DNA from: Schwartzia sp. (in: firmicutes)
Lineage (GTDB): Bacteria > Bacillota > Negativicutes > Selenomonadales > Selenomonadaceae
DNA length: 11,576 nt
Direction: 5' to 3'
Assembly: GCA_017939945.1 (NCBI GenBank)
Contig: JAGAZS010000161.1
Span: forward strand, 1-11,576
Positions 1 to 6,464 of the stretch are shown in pieces; position 1 is the stretch's first letter; each line of letters begins with the position of its first letter. The position numbers and the translations under genes were made by a program. Below the pieces are notes generated by a model, which searched no databases, was not told the origin of the DNA, and saw nothing but the letters and a program-made list of their open reading frames with translations.

Positions 1-149
1 ATATCTTCTTTTATCACGTGGGCGTAAAAATAGCGGCCAAAATCATGCCCCGCTTCCCCACCTCCCCGCTGCTGATTGGCTACGACCTGCGAATATTGCC
101 GAGCAATATACCGGAGATTGTTGAAGAGTTTCGGAAAAATTACTTTTAA
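1..149 (+). CDS. C-terminal end of an unidentified gene (5' truncated)
   Basis: An open frame enters from the left edge (first full codon at base 3) and runs 48 codons to TAA at 147-149. The tail reads through HVGVKIAAKIMPRFP and IGYDLRILPSNIPEIVEEF and looks like ordinary protein sequence: a hydrophobic/proline stretch followed by an amphipathic acidic/basic end. I do not recognise the family. Support for a real gene is that it ends about 30 bases before a strong bidirectional terminator (178-225), as expected for a plus-strand gene converging on the minus-strand importer operon. No start, promoter or domain is visible in the window. Confidence 0.5.
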   Translation, partial: IFFYHVGVKIAAKIMPRFPTSPLLIGYDLRILPSNIPEIVEEFRKNYF

Positions 150-177
150 AATACGGGGAGCAGCACATCCCCAAAAG

Positions 178-225
178 AAAAAAGCTGTCCGCGAAAGATC
201 GTTTCTCGCGAACAGCTTTTCTTTT
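178..225. terminator. Bidirectional intrinsic terminator between convergent genes
   Basis: The arms at 180-194 and 206-220 pair over 15 positions, with one C/A mismatch on the plus strand that becomes a G-U pair on the minus strand. The loop is 11 bases. A-rich sequence flanks the left and T-rich sequence the right, so either transcript ends in a U tract. It fits a shared terminator for the plus-strand gene ending at 149 and the minus-strand permease ending at 282. Confidence 0.9.
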
Positions 226-281
226 GCAAGCAGCCTTCGATCTTGCTGCCAGATATCCCTGTTATCATTCAAAACACAACA

Positions 282-1241
282 TCAATGCCAGCGAACGACT
301 TTCCGTTCCAGCTCGGCAATCCCGTAATTCAGGGACGAAACGACAATACCGATCAGGAAGATGCCGGCGATGACGCGCGTATAGTCCGCAAAATCCGCGT
401 AGTACCGCACGAAATAACCGAGGCCGGAAGTCGCGCCGATCATTTCGGCGGCGGTCAGGACCATGAATGCGTTCGCCACGGAAAGCGGCAGCGTCTTCAT
501 GATATTCGGCAGGCAGTAGGGCCACAGCACATGAAAAAACATCGCCGTAGCGGAAAGGTTCATCGTTTTCGCCGAATCCAGAAGCTTCTGGTCGATACCC
601 GAAACGCTCAGCGCCACCTGAATATAAATCTGCCAGAAAATGCTGCTGAAGATGACGAATATCGATGCGATCTCGAACGTCGGCAGTACGGCTACCGCGT
701 ACGGGGTGTAGATAATCGGCGGAATCGGGCTGATGACTTTCGCGAGCGGCAGCAGCGAATCCCTGAGACGCGCTACGCTGCCCGTAACGATCCCGAGCAG
801 GACTCCAAGCGTCAGCGCCGCCGTGAAGCCCACCCCCAGAAGATACATCGAGGAGCGGATTCCGTCAAGAATCTTCTGCCAGTCCGACGCGAATATCGCA
901 AATACCTTTGCCGGAGACGGATACAAAATAAGATTTACACTATCGACCTTTGTCGTTCCGATTTCCCAAACGATAAAAAGGAGATACAGGATGGTCATCA
1001 CGTCGTTCAGCGGACGGGATTTTCTGTTGAGAAGCAAGGCCGCTTCGCTGATTGCCAGCACCGCCAGGAATGCGCCTTTCGGCGTCGAATCGTCGGCGCC
1101 CGGCGTGAAAACCAGCGCCAGCAGGACCGCGAACAGTACATGAGGAAAGAACCATTGCATTGTCCGCATCACTTTCAACACCTCCGCCGCCGACCATGAA
1201 ACGGGAACCCCTCTCTTGATCCGTAAAGCCGCCGTCGTCAT
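282..1241 (-). CDS. ABC transporter permease, SsuC/TauC-like (BPD_transp_1)
   Basis: This is the integral-membrane subunit of an importer and the last gene of a lipoprotein-ATPase-permease operon. The 319-residue product has hydrophobic segments near residues 31-46, 57-71, 81-95, 132-154, 174-188, 191-212, 250-270 and 288-305. The EAA-type cytoplasmic loop that docks on the ATPase lies around 217-247 (SAKTMNLSATAMFFHVLWP), followed by the conserved GATSGLGY stretch near 269-276. The roughly 100-residue N-terminal part before the core domain is longer than in typical SsuC and adds about three segments. The start is ATG, overlapping the ATPase stop by 4 bases (1238-1241), which suggests translational coupling. 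The substrate cannot be told from sequence; the family handles sulfonates, taurine, nitrate and thiamine-precursor-type compounds. Confidence 0.9.
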   Translation of the reverse strand: MTTAALRIKRGVPVSWSAAEVLKVMRTMQWFFPHVLFAVLLALVFTPGADDSTPKGAFLAVLAISEAALLLNRKSRPLNDVMTILYLLFIVWEIGTTKVDSVNLILYPSPAKVFAIFASDWQKILDGIRSSMYLLGVGFTAALTLGVLLGIVTGSVARLRDSLLPLAKVISPIPPIIYTPYAVAVLPTFEIASIFVIFSSIFWQIYIQVALSVSGIDQKLLDSAKTMNLSATAMFFHVLWPYCLPNIMKTLPLSVANAFMVLTAAEMIGATSGLGYFVRYYADFADYTRVIAGIFLIGIVVSSLNYGIAELERKVVRWH

Positions 1242-2038
1242 AGGACGACCTCCTCTCCTCCGATTTTTTCCCGTATGCCGCGGAAGAAGCAGCTCAAAAG
1301 CGCCTGCCGCATTTGGATATATTCCTGCGACTGGAAGATGCGCTCCCGATTCCGGGGACGGGAAAAAGGGACTTCAAATTCTTCAAGAATGTGTTTTTGA
1401 TCCATGAACAGAATCCGGTCCGACAGCAAGATAGCTTCGTCTATATCATGCGTGACGAAAACAATCGTCTTCTGTTCCTTTTCTTTGCTCAAGACCTCCA
1501 AAAGCAAATCCTGCAGCAGAATCCGGTTCCGAGCGTCGATGGCGCCGAAGGGCTCGTCCAAGAGCAGGATTTCCGGCTGCATGGCCAGCGTTCTCGCGAT
1601 TGCCGTCCGCTGCTGCATTCCGCCCGAAAGCTGGTACGGATATTTTTCCTCAAAACCCGCGAGCCCTACCTTCTCCAAATATCCGCGGGCGATATCAAGA
1701 GCTTCCTTTTCCGTCGTGTCCGGGAAAGCCTGACGGATACCGAACGCGACATTCTCCTCCGCCGTCATCCACGGAAACAGGGAATAATGCTGAAAGACGA
1801 CGCCGCGGTTTCGGCCCGTGCCGTGACTGACATGCCCGTCGATCAGGTATTGCCCCTCTGTCGGCTCCCGCAGGCCGGCCAGTATGCTCAGCGTCGAGCT
1901 CTTTCCGCAGCCGGACGAACCGATGATGCTGACAAATTCCCCCGGTTCCACCGAAAAATTCATTCGATCCAATGCATTGTATACCGTGCCGTCGTCATCA
2001 TATGTCAGCGACACATTGGAAATTTCTATTTTATGCAT
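1238..2038 (-). CDS. ABC transporter ATP-binding protein, SsuB/TauB-like
   Basis: This is the cytoplasmic ATPase that drives the importer, 266 residues. All catalytic motifs are visible: Walker A GSSGCGKS at 40-47, Q-loop Q83 in VFQHYSLFPW, signature LSGGMQQ at 137-143, Walker B ILLLDE at 157-162 and switch histidine H197 in VTHD. I chose ATG at 2038 because the family's first beta strand (HKIEISNVSLTY) begins there and a purine-rich site (GAGGGGAAGG) lies just upstream. The frame stays open to 2170, but that extension runs through an intercistronic hairpin and into the lipoprotein gene and does not look like protein. The gene follows the lipoprotein after 83 bases and overlaps the permease by 4. 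The C-terminal tail beyond about residue 235 is variable in the family and carries no recognised regulatory domain. Confidence 0.95.
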   Translation of the reverse strand: MHKIEISNVSLTYDDDGTVYNALDRMNFSVEPGEFVSIIGSSGCGKSSTLSILAGLREPTEGQYLIDGHVSHGTGRNRGVVFQHYSLFPWMTAEENVAFGIRQAFPDTTEKEALDIARGYLEKVGLAGFEEKYPYQLSGGMQQRTAIARTLAMQPEILLLDEPFGAIDARNRILLQDLLLEVLSKEKEQKTIVFVTHDIDEAILLSDRILFMDQKHILEEFEVPFSRPRNRERIFQSQEYIQMRQALLSCFFRGIREKIGGEEVVL

Positions 2039-2063
2039 TTCCTTCCCCTCTTCGCTGCGCATG

Positions 2064-2099
2064 CGGGATTCTTGGCCGCCGGAAGCGGCAAGGATCCCG
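2064..2099 (-). promoter_or_regulatory. Intercistronic stem-loop between lipoprotein and ATPase genes
   Basis: The arms CGGGAT-CTTG-CCGC and their complement form a stem of about 15 pairs, with one mismatch and one bulged base, around a 5-base loop. No U tract follows, so it is unlikely to be a simple terminator. Similar hairpins after binding-protein genes are known to stabilise the upstream mRNA and lower expression of downstream transporter genes. That role here is inferred from position. Confidence 0.6.
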
Positions 2100-2121
2100 T
2101 CATTATTCCTTCCCTGAGGTT

Positions 2122-3210
2122 TTACCAGGCGCCGTCGTTCTTTTCGTAATCCGCCTTGAATTTCAGCCACGTCGGATCGTTCGGCTCTTCCTTCAGAAGA
2201 GACTCGAGCGCCTCGCGATATAATGAAATGTCGAGATGATCCTTGATGTCGATTTTTCCCTCGATGTAGCCGACGCGTTTCATGCTGTCGTAGAATTCCG
2301 CGACGCGCAGGCCCGCCGGATCCGGCTCGAGCTTCAGATGCTCGTCTTCGAGAAGCTGGCTGCGCAGCACCTTGGGATCGACTTCAATGGATTTATTGAC
2401 GAGAGGCAGCGCCTCTTCCGGATGCGTGTGCAGGAAACGATAGGCTTTGAGCTGGGCACGGAGGAACTTCACGAGATCGGCGCGGCGCAACTTCAAAGTC
2501 TGCGGACGCGTCAGGACGCGGCAGCAAATGAAATTCGGCGAAATCTTATCGACGTGAAGCGCGGAAACAAGTCCTGCCTGATGCGCCGTGTCGCGGAGAT
2601 TTGCCTGCACGTTGCCGGCGTCAAGCTCGCCTTTCTTGATTGCTTCGATAATGGCCGGTTCGTTCCCGAGCTCCACGAACTGAATCGTGGAAAGATCGAT
2701 TCCCATGCGGGAAAGCGCGCCGCGAAGCGCAATATCGCCGGACGCCGTACGAACGACGCCGAGCTTCTTCCCCTTCACCGTTTCGGCGGTGATGTTTTCC
2801 CACTCGGAAGCGCGTTCCGGCAGTGTCACGATGTCGGCGCCCTCGCCCATCTGCCCGCCGATCACGACGAAATCGGCGCCGTTTTCCATCATGCGGAGCG
2901 GAGCCGTGGAGCCGACGCCGCCCGTCGTCACATGGACCTTGTTGGAGGTCAGCGCGCTGAGAATATCCGCGTATGCGACGTTCATAACGTGCAGATTGAC
3001 TTTGATGTTTTCTTCCTTGTTGAATCCGCCGTTTTCGGCCAGGACAGTCAGCGCGCTGCTGACGCGGTTCGTATTGATTTGGACTTCCAGCGGCTCGCCG
3101 GCGCCGTCCTTGTCGGCCGATTTGCTTCCGCCTCCTCCGCCGCAGCCGGCCAGCAAAAGCGTACTGATCAAAAATAATCCCAACAGAATAAGGTTTCGCG
3201 TCTTTTTCAT
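2122..3210 (-). CDS. ABC transporter substrate-binding lipoprotein, SsuA/TauA/NMT1-like
   Basis: This is the extracytoplasmic solute receptor and first gene of the importer operon, 362 residues. The N terminus has a lysine/arginine-rich start, a hydrophobic core and the lipobox LLAGC, with lipidated C23 followed by a glycine/serine linker. The mature part has the NMT1/SsuA pattern: LTVLAENGGFNKEENIKV near the start, DILSALTSNKVHVTTGG (about 82-98), a GKKLGVVR strand opening the second lobe (about 147-154), then AIIEAIKKGELDAG. The ATG at 3210 has a good site (AAGGAAG) 8 bases upstream. The ligand is not predictable: family members bind sulfonates, taurine, nitrate, pyrimidine or riboflavin-type molecules. 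The nearby cysteine desulfurase and LarE genes make an organosulfur ligand attractive, but that is inference. Regulation probably acts through the long leader (3211-3468). Confidence 0.92.
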   Translation of the reverse strand: MKKTRNLILLGLFLISTLLLAGCGGGGGSKSADKDGAGEPLEVQINTNRVSSALTVLAENGGFNKEENIKVNLHVMNVAYADILSALTSNKVHVTTGGVGSTAPLRMMENGADFVVIGGQMGEGADIVTLPERASEWENITAETVKGKKLGVVRTASGDIALRGALSRMGIDLSTIQFVELGNEPAIIEAIKKGELDAGNVQANLRDTAHQAGLVSALHVDKISPNFICCRVLTRPQTLKLRRADLVKFLRAQLKAYRFLHTHPEEALPLVNKSIEVDPKVLRSQLLEDEHLKLEPDPAGLRVAEFYDSMKRVGYIEGKIDIKDHLDISLYREALESLLKEEPNDPTWLKFKADYEKNDGAW

Positions 3211-3260
3211 GATGAAGTCTTCCTTTCCGTTTTTGTAAATTTTCTTTCCGAAATCTTTGT

Positions 3261-3326
3261 TCAGCGTTTACACATTCGATCCGTCGCAGCTTGCCGAACA
3301 ACGGAATGCCATGCCGGTTTCGCCAT
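3261..3326 (-). CDS. Possible leader peptide (21 aa) in importer 5' region
   Basis: An ATG at 3326 is preceded by a strong ribosome binding site (GAGGGAG, 7-base spacing) and opens a 21-codon frame ending ...DRMCKR and TGA at 3261-3263. It sits after a terminator-like hairpin and about 50 bases upstream of the lipoprotein ATG. Short leader peptides in front of sulfur-uptake genes are known in other bacteria. The peptide contains one Trp, one His and a near-terminal Cys-Lys-Arg, but no run of a single amino acid that would point to classic attenuation. It could also be a chance frame. Confidence 0.35.
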   Translation of the reverse strand: MAKPAWHSVVRQAATDRMCKR

Positions 3327-3341
3327 ACTCTCACTCCCTCG

Positions 3342-3424
3342 TAAAACAAAAGGCCGGGATAATATGGAAAAGCAGCGCGCGATATCAACCGTCGCATGCA
3401 TGCCTTTCCGTATTTCCCGACCTT
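3342..3424 (-). terminator. Long terminator-like hairpin in importer leader
   Basis: On the minus strand AAGGTCGGGA pairs with TCCCGGCCTT. The helix continues, past one bulged base and one mismatch, through AATA/TATT and GGAAAGGCA/TGCTTTTCC, giving about 23 pairs closed by a 26-base loop. The U-rich run TTTTGTTTTA follows directly. It could end the upstream Fe-S gene transcript, or act as an attenuator for RNA started at the consensus promoter 3475-3502, giving a short RNA of about 125 bases. I could not match the region to a known riboswitch class. Confidence 0.75.
3359..3388 (-). promoter_or_regulatory. Candidate second promoter of importer operon
   Basis: TTGATA (3383-3388) and TATTAT (3359-3364) are separated by 18 bases, each matching the sigma-70 consensus at 5 of 6. 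The -10 box lies inside the 3' arm of the terminator-like hairpin, so RNA started here would escape the terminator and carry the possible leader peptide. Confidence 0.5.
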
Positions 3425-3474
3425 CACTTTTTTGTGATCAGTCAATCCATAGGATATTTATATGATTTAACGCT

Positions 3475-3502
3475 ATTATAATCAAAATCCTATCCCTGTC
3501 AA
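3475..3502 (-). promoter_or_regulatory. Consensus sigma-70 promoter upstream of importer leader
   Basis: TTGACA (3497-3502) and TATAAT (3475-3480) are perfect hexamers with 16-base spacing, just after the Fe-S gene stop. The predicted start is near 3468, giving a leader of about 258 bases before the lipoprotein ATG. Confidence 0.8.
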
Positions 3503-3540
3503 GTCTTTTTTTGAAAAAATTTGCAGCTTCTGCTGTCCGT

Positions 3541-4377
3541 TCACTCCACCGCGTTCTTCGAGCCGAAATTCCGGCAGTGCGCGATTCCTTCCGCACTGAC
3601 CGCCGATGCGCCCCAGCGCTTCTTGTCCGCGCCGACGGGGCAGACGGCGGTGCAAAGACCGCAGGGATAGCGGAATTCGTTCTTGATTTGCTGGTGATAG
3701 CCTGCGCATTTGAACTTGTCCATCTGCGCAACGGTCTGACCTTTCACGGGCGTAAACGCCTGCATCGGGCAGCGGCGCACGCAGGCGCGGCAATGAATGC
3801 AAAGCTCCTTTTTCAGCATCCTGTCTGCCGGAATCTCCGCGTCGGTGATTACGGACACGAGGCGCACGCGCGGACCGTACTCCGGCGTCAACAGCGTATG
3901 GTTCATGCCGATGGTACCGAGTCCCGCGTAGAGTCCCGCCAGGACCTGCGAAAACGCCGCCTCCGGCTTTTTCACAAGCACCGAGATGTCGCCGTAGCAA
4001 TCCCGCGGGAAAAAATGCGCGCGGAAGCCCTGCTCGTTCAGCACGTTCGCGATACGATAGGCCGCTTCATCAAGAAACCGGTTCGTCGTATTGTAAAGCT
4101 CCGAATAGACCACCGAGGGCGTCGTCTCGATCATCGACGGAAAGATCTGCACGCCCATAACGATCACACGCCGCGCCCAGGGCCAGATCGTCTGCGGCCA
4201 GTATTCCTTCGGCGTGATCGGTTTTCGCTCCATCGTGACGGCGCCGCCTTTTTGCGTTCCATAAATCGGCCTTGACGCCCAACGCTCCACATCGGCCACG
4301 CCGAAAAGATTCATGTCCAGCGACTTCGCTTTTCGTTTCAGCTTCGCCTTCAGCGAGACGAGTTCTTGTTTGTCCAC
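3541..4377 (-). CDS. Short double-[4Fe-4S] protein of the QueG/reductive-dehalogenase superfamily
   Basis: The product has 278 residues. The C-terminal half carries two ferredoxin-like sets: C193-x2-C196-x2-C199-x3-C203-P, and C239-x2-C242-x3-C246-P with C224 as the likely fourth ligand. Upstream, AGLGTIGMNHTLLTPEYGPRVRLVSVITD (151-179) matches the region that QueG (epoxyqueuosine reductase) and corrinoid reductive dehalogenases use to hold cobalamin; the TPEYGPRVR wording is closer to dehalogenases. It lacks the C-terminal HEAT-like part of full QueG (about 380 residues) and has no Tat signal, so it should be a cytoplasmic Fe-S, possibly cobalamin-dependent, redox protein. The GTG at 4377 has GGGGGAG upstream; a TTG-started extension to 4425 would read through the previous gene's terminator and is rejected. 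No separate promoter is visible, so it may rely on read-through. Database annotation as queG would be an over-call. Confidence 0.8.
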   Translation of the reverse strand: MDKQELVSLKAKLKRKAKSLDMNLFGVADVERWASRPIYGTQKGGAVTMERKPITPKEYWPQTIWPWARRVIVMGVQIFPSMIETTPSVVYSELYNTTNRFLDEAAYRIANVLNEQGFRAHFFPRDCYGDISVLVKKPEAAFSQVLAGLYAGLGTIGMNHTLLTPEYGPRVRLVSVITDAEIPADRMLKKELCIHCRACVRRCPMQAFTPVKGQTVAQMDKFKCAGYHQQIKNEFRYPCGLCTAVCPVGADKKRWGASAVSAEGIAHCRNFGSKNAVE

Positions 4378-4406
4378 ATTGCTCCCCCATTTCGATAGCC
4401 GTCCCG

Positions 4407-4464
4407 AAACAAAAAGAGGCTTCAAGACAAACGCATTCGCGTTCTCTTGAAGCCTCCGTTTTTT
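4407..4464. terminator. Bidirectional terminator after the DUF2292-like gene
   Basis: A perfect 12-base-pair stem (4416-4427 with 4445-4456) has a 17-base loop and runs of A on the left and T on the right. On the minus strand it ends the DUF2292-like transcript 18 bases after its stop. The Fe-S gene start follows only about 30 bases after the U tract. Confidence 0.92.
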
Positions 4465-4481
4465 CGGTCAGCTTATTCTTA

Positions 4482-4829
4482 TTAAATTCCTTCGCCGTCC
4501 AGCCCCGTGAAGCGGCTTCGCGTCAAACGCTCCACCTGCCGCACCGCGCCGTCCTTCAACGTGATGATGACCTGCCCGTAAGGCAAATCCTGAAACGACT
4601 GGCGGATCTTCTCAGGCAACGGCCCGCCGCCCGTCGTGTTCGCCTTTCCAGCCCGCGCCGAGAAAAGCGCGTCGCCGCCGATGCGTTCCTCGCGCTCCAC
4701 CGAGACCAGCCGCGAATCCTGCGCGGTCAAGACAATCCGCCCGCTGCCGATCTCCGACAGCCCCCGCGCGATAAACGCCATCGCCCCGCCGGGAATCTCA
4801 CCGGGACGGAGCCCGCGCTTCTGCTCCAT
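4482..4829 (-). CDS. Tandem YezD/DUF2292-like small protein
   Basis: The 115-residue product contains two copies of a short unit: a helix, a G-x-I/V-x-I/L-T strand, a D-S/G turn, a second strand and ER. The copies are about residues 18-50 (IGSGRIVLTAQDSRLVSVER) and 75-106 (YGQVIITLKDGAVRQVER). This matches the YezD/DUF2292 pattern, which normally forms a single unit of about 60 residues, so this appears to be a duplication joined by a Gly/Ala-rich linker. Function is unknown; my recollection that relatives often sit near sulfur-assimilation genes is unverified. I chose ATG at 4829, since AAGGGGG lies at normal distance; an in-frame ATG at 4850 has no such site. The gene has its own perfect consensus promoter (4880-4908) and a strong terminator, so it is a monocistronic, potentially well expressed unit. 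No signal peptide is seen. Confidence 0.75.
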   Translation of the reverse strand: MEQKRGLRPGEIPGGAMAFIARGLSEIGSGRIVLTAQDSRLVSVEREERIGGDALFSARAGKANTTGGGPLPEKIRQSFQDLPYGQVIITLKDGAVRQVERLTRSRFTGLDGEGI

Positions 4830-4879
4830 ATCCCATTCCCCCTTCGGCATTTCTAATATTGGCGCTTCCTATGAAGGGT

Positions 4880-4908
4880 ATTATATAGCGCAAATCATAC
4901 TTTGTCAA
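4880..4908 (-). promoter_or_regulatory. Perfect consensus sigma-70 promoter for the DUF2292-like gene
   Basis: TTGACA (4903-4908) and TATAAT (4880-4885) are separated by exactly 17 bases. The predicted start is near 4873, about 45 bases upstream of the ATG at 4829. It lies in the short gap after larE. Confidence 0.9.
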
Positions 4909-4946
4909 TGGAGTATTGCCTGCGGAATTTTGGCATCCCTGCATTT

Positions 4947-5744
4947 TCAAAGCGCTTCGTTCGTACTGCCTGTGCGATAGCCGACAAGATCGAGGGCCGT
5001 GTAAGTGAAGCCGAGTTTTTTCAGCGCGGCGGCAATTTCCTCGCGGTGCGCGATTATGTCGCGGAACGTGTCCGGCTCGGCTTCGATCCGCGCAAGATTG
5101 CCGTGATGACGGACGCGAAGCTGCCCTTTGGCGAACGGACGAAGAATCTTTTCCGCCGCCTCCACCGCGCCGAGCCTTTCCGCGGTCAACGGAAGTCCGT
5201 ACTCCACGCGGGAAGCAAGACAAGCGGCGCTGGGCTTATCCGCAACGGCAAGTCCCCACGCCCGCGCCCGGGCGCGAATATCCGCTTTCGTCCAGCCGCA
5301 TTCCATGAACGGGGAAATCACCGTCGGCGCCAGTTCCTCGACGGCCCTCATACCGGGGCGATAGTCTCCTTTGTCGTCGAGATTGCCGCCGTCGGCCACA
5401 TAGGCAAAGCCGTTTTCTTTCGCCCACGCGCAAAGCTTTTCAAAACGCCCGCGCTTGCAGTAATAACAGCGTTCCTTGTCGTTCCTGACAACATCGGGAT
5501 CGTCGAGATCGCGGGCGTCGACGACGATATGACGGATCCCGGCCGCCCGCGCCATTGCCACCGCGTCGGCCAATTCGTCAGCCGACAAAAACTCCGACCG
5601 CGCAGTAACAGCTGCAGCTTTCTCCCCCAGCGCGAGAACCGCCGCCTTCGCCAGGGTCGAACTGTCCACGCCGCCGGAAAGCGCGACAACAAGGCTGCCG
5701 CAGGCTTTCAAGCGGTCAATCAACGCACGCAGTTTTTCTTCCAC
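4947..5744 (-). CDS. larE: LarE-type ATP-dependent sulfurtransferase
   Basis: LarE adenylates a pyridinium-dicarboxylate precursor and supplies sulfur for the nickel-pincer cofactor of lactate racemase-type enzymes. The 265-residue product has the PP-loop SGGVDSS (23-29), RCYYCK with C93 and C96, PSAACLASRVEYG with C175, RVRHHGNLARIE (210-221) and the family ending DLVGYRTGSTN. The C-terminal cysteine is the sacrificial sulfur donor in Lactobacillus LarE. Members that also have the CxxC pair, such as Thermotoga LarE, bind a [4Fe-4S] cluster and can act catalytically, so this one is probably the cluster type. The start is GTG at 5744 behind a G-rich site. No larB, larC or lactate racemase gene is in the window, so the end product is uncertain; nifS and nifU upstream could supply sulfur and clusters. 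There is no clear terminator after the stop. Confidence 0.9.
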   Translation of the reverse strand: MEEKLRALIDRLKACGSLVVALSGGVDSSTLAKAAVLALGEKAAAVTARSEFLSADELADAVAMARAAGIRHIVVDARDLDDPDVVRNDKERCYYCKRGRFEKLCAWAKENGFAYVADGGNLDDKGDYRPGMRAVEELAPTVISPFMECGWTKADIRARARAWGLAVADKPSAACLASRVEYGLPLTAERLGAVEAAEKILRPFAKGQLRVRHHGNLARIEAEPDTFRDIIAHREEIAAALKKLGFTYTALDLVGYRTGSTNEAL

Positions 5745-5768
5745 GATCCACCCCCCATTCCGCGTTCA

Positions 5769-5849
5769 TTAAAATGCCGTAAATCCATTAAGCATTTCAA
5801 CAAGGCGTACGTTCGGAAAGAGATTAAAACTCCCTTCAATCTCCGACAT
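5769..5849 (-). CDS. Candidate 26-aa small ORF upstream of larE
   Basis: ATG at 5849 opens 26 codons (start MSEIEGSFNLFPNVRL, end NGFTAF) to TAA, in the gap between the ECF S-component gene and larE. A G-rich stretch (AGGCGGGGG) precedes it, and an extended -10 box lies about 40 bases upstream. A small stem (GAGATT/AATCTC) falls inside the frame. It matches no peptide I know and could be chance or part of a regulatory leader. Confidence 0.25.
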   Translation of the reverse strand: MSEIEGSFNLFPNVRLVEMLNGFTAF

Positions 5850-5887
5850 ACACCCCCGCCTATAGAGACGAGAGACATTTCAGACTT

Positions 5888-5896
5888 ATTATATCA
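5888..5896 (-). promoter_or_regulatory. Extended -10 element upstream of larE
   Basis: TGATATAAT on the minus strand is a perfect extended -10 box (TGnTATAAT). No good -35 hexamer lies 16-18 bases upstream, which such boxes tolerate. It sits 9 bases after the ECF gene stop and could start a larE transcript with a leader of about 135 bases. Confidence 0.5.
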
Positions 5897-5905
5897 TTTC
5901 ATCCA

Positions 5906-6436
5906 TCACCGGGGAAGCCCGGCACGGCTCAGCGCACCGCCCGCGAGAACCGCGGCGGCGATATTGACCGAGCTTTTGACGAGCAGCCCCGGCACAGAGG
6001 CGAGACCGAGAGCCATGCTGTCATAAAGGAGCGCGCCTGCCAACGTGTAGCCTGCCGTCATGAACAGGCACGCGACCACCATGCCGCCCAAGACGCGCGG
6101 CGAGGAAAATTTCGGCGTTTCGTTTCCGTCCAGCGCCACACGGAAGAATATTTCCGCCATGAGCGCCTTAATCACGAGCGTCGGCAGAATCCAGACCGGA
6201 AATCCTCCCGCCAGGTCGGCCAGCGCTGAACCGAAGGCTCCGGCGAAAATCCCCGCCCTGCGCCCCGTCAGAAACACGGCTAGGAAAATCGCGCCGTCGC
6301 CGAGATGCGCGTACCCCAGCGGAATCGGAATCTGCGGCACAAGCGTCGCAATAAAAACGAGGGCCGCCATCACGCCCGCTACGCAGATGTCACGGGCAGA
6401 AATGCGCGAAGCCGCAAAAGTTTCGGATCTTGTCAT
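5906..6436 (-). CDS. ECF transporter substrate-specific (S) component
   Basis: This is an integral-membrane vitamin-type uptake subunit of 176 residues with about six hydrophobic segments. The sequence around PIPLGYAHLGDGAIFLAVFLTG (about 37-58) and FGSALADLAGGFPVWILPTLVIKALM (about 68-93) is the hallmark of the riboflavin/DUF1393-type S-component family. Such subunits bind substrate and share a separate energising module (EcfA, EcfA', EcfT), none of which is in the window, so it probably uses a shared group-II module. The substrate is not predictable. The neighbouring sulfur genes hint at a sulfur-containing or sulfur-requiring vitamin, but that is only context. The ATG at 6436 has AAGGGG about 9 bases upstream. 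No clean promoter lies between it and the LysR gene; a long hairpin does. Confidence 0.88.
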   Translation of the reverse strand: MTRSETFAASRISARDICVAGVMAALVFIATLVPQIPIPLGYAHLGDGAIFLAVFLTGRRAGIFAGAFGSALADLAGGFPVWILPTLVIKALMAEIFFRVALDGNETPKFSSPRVLGGMVVACLFMTAGYTLAGALLYDSMALGLASVPGLLVKSSVNIAAAVLAGGALSRAGLPR

Positions 6437-6464
6437 GAACAGAATCCCCTTTCATACATATTGC

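Noticed and set aside
243..1199. Long plus-strand open frame opposite the permease gene
   Set aside because: Arginine/histidine-rich composition without any family pattern; it is the mirror of a clear GC-rich permease gene.
2236..3177. Plus-strand open frame opposite the lipoprotein gene
   Set aside because: No ribosome site or domain pattern; the opposite strand encodes a full lipoprotein with lipobox and operon context.
3211..3468. Known riboswitch (SAM, TPP, guanidine) in the importer leader
   Set aside because: I looked for the conserved cores of these classes and found none; only a terminator-like hairpin is supported.
3512..3540. Short hairpin plus T run after the Fe-S gene as its terminator
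   Set aside because: The stem is only 4 pairs; the hairpin at 3350-3424 is a far stronger candidate.
4378..4425. N-terminal extension of the Fe-S protein from a TTG at 4425
   Set aside because: It lies in the terminator hairpin of the preceding gene; the GTG at 4377 has a G-rich ribosome site.
4902..6026. 374-codon plus-strand open frame
   Set aside because: It runs antisense across two unrelated genes (larE and the ECF component) and their gap; low-complexity composition.
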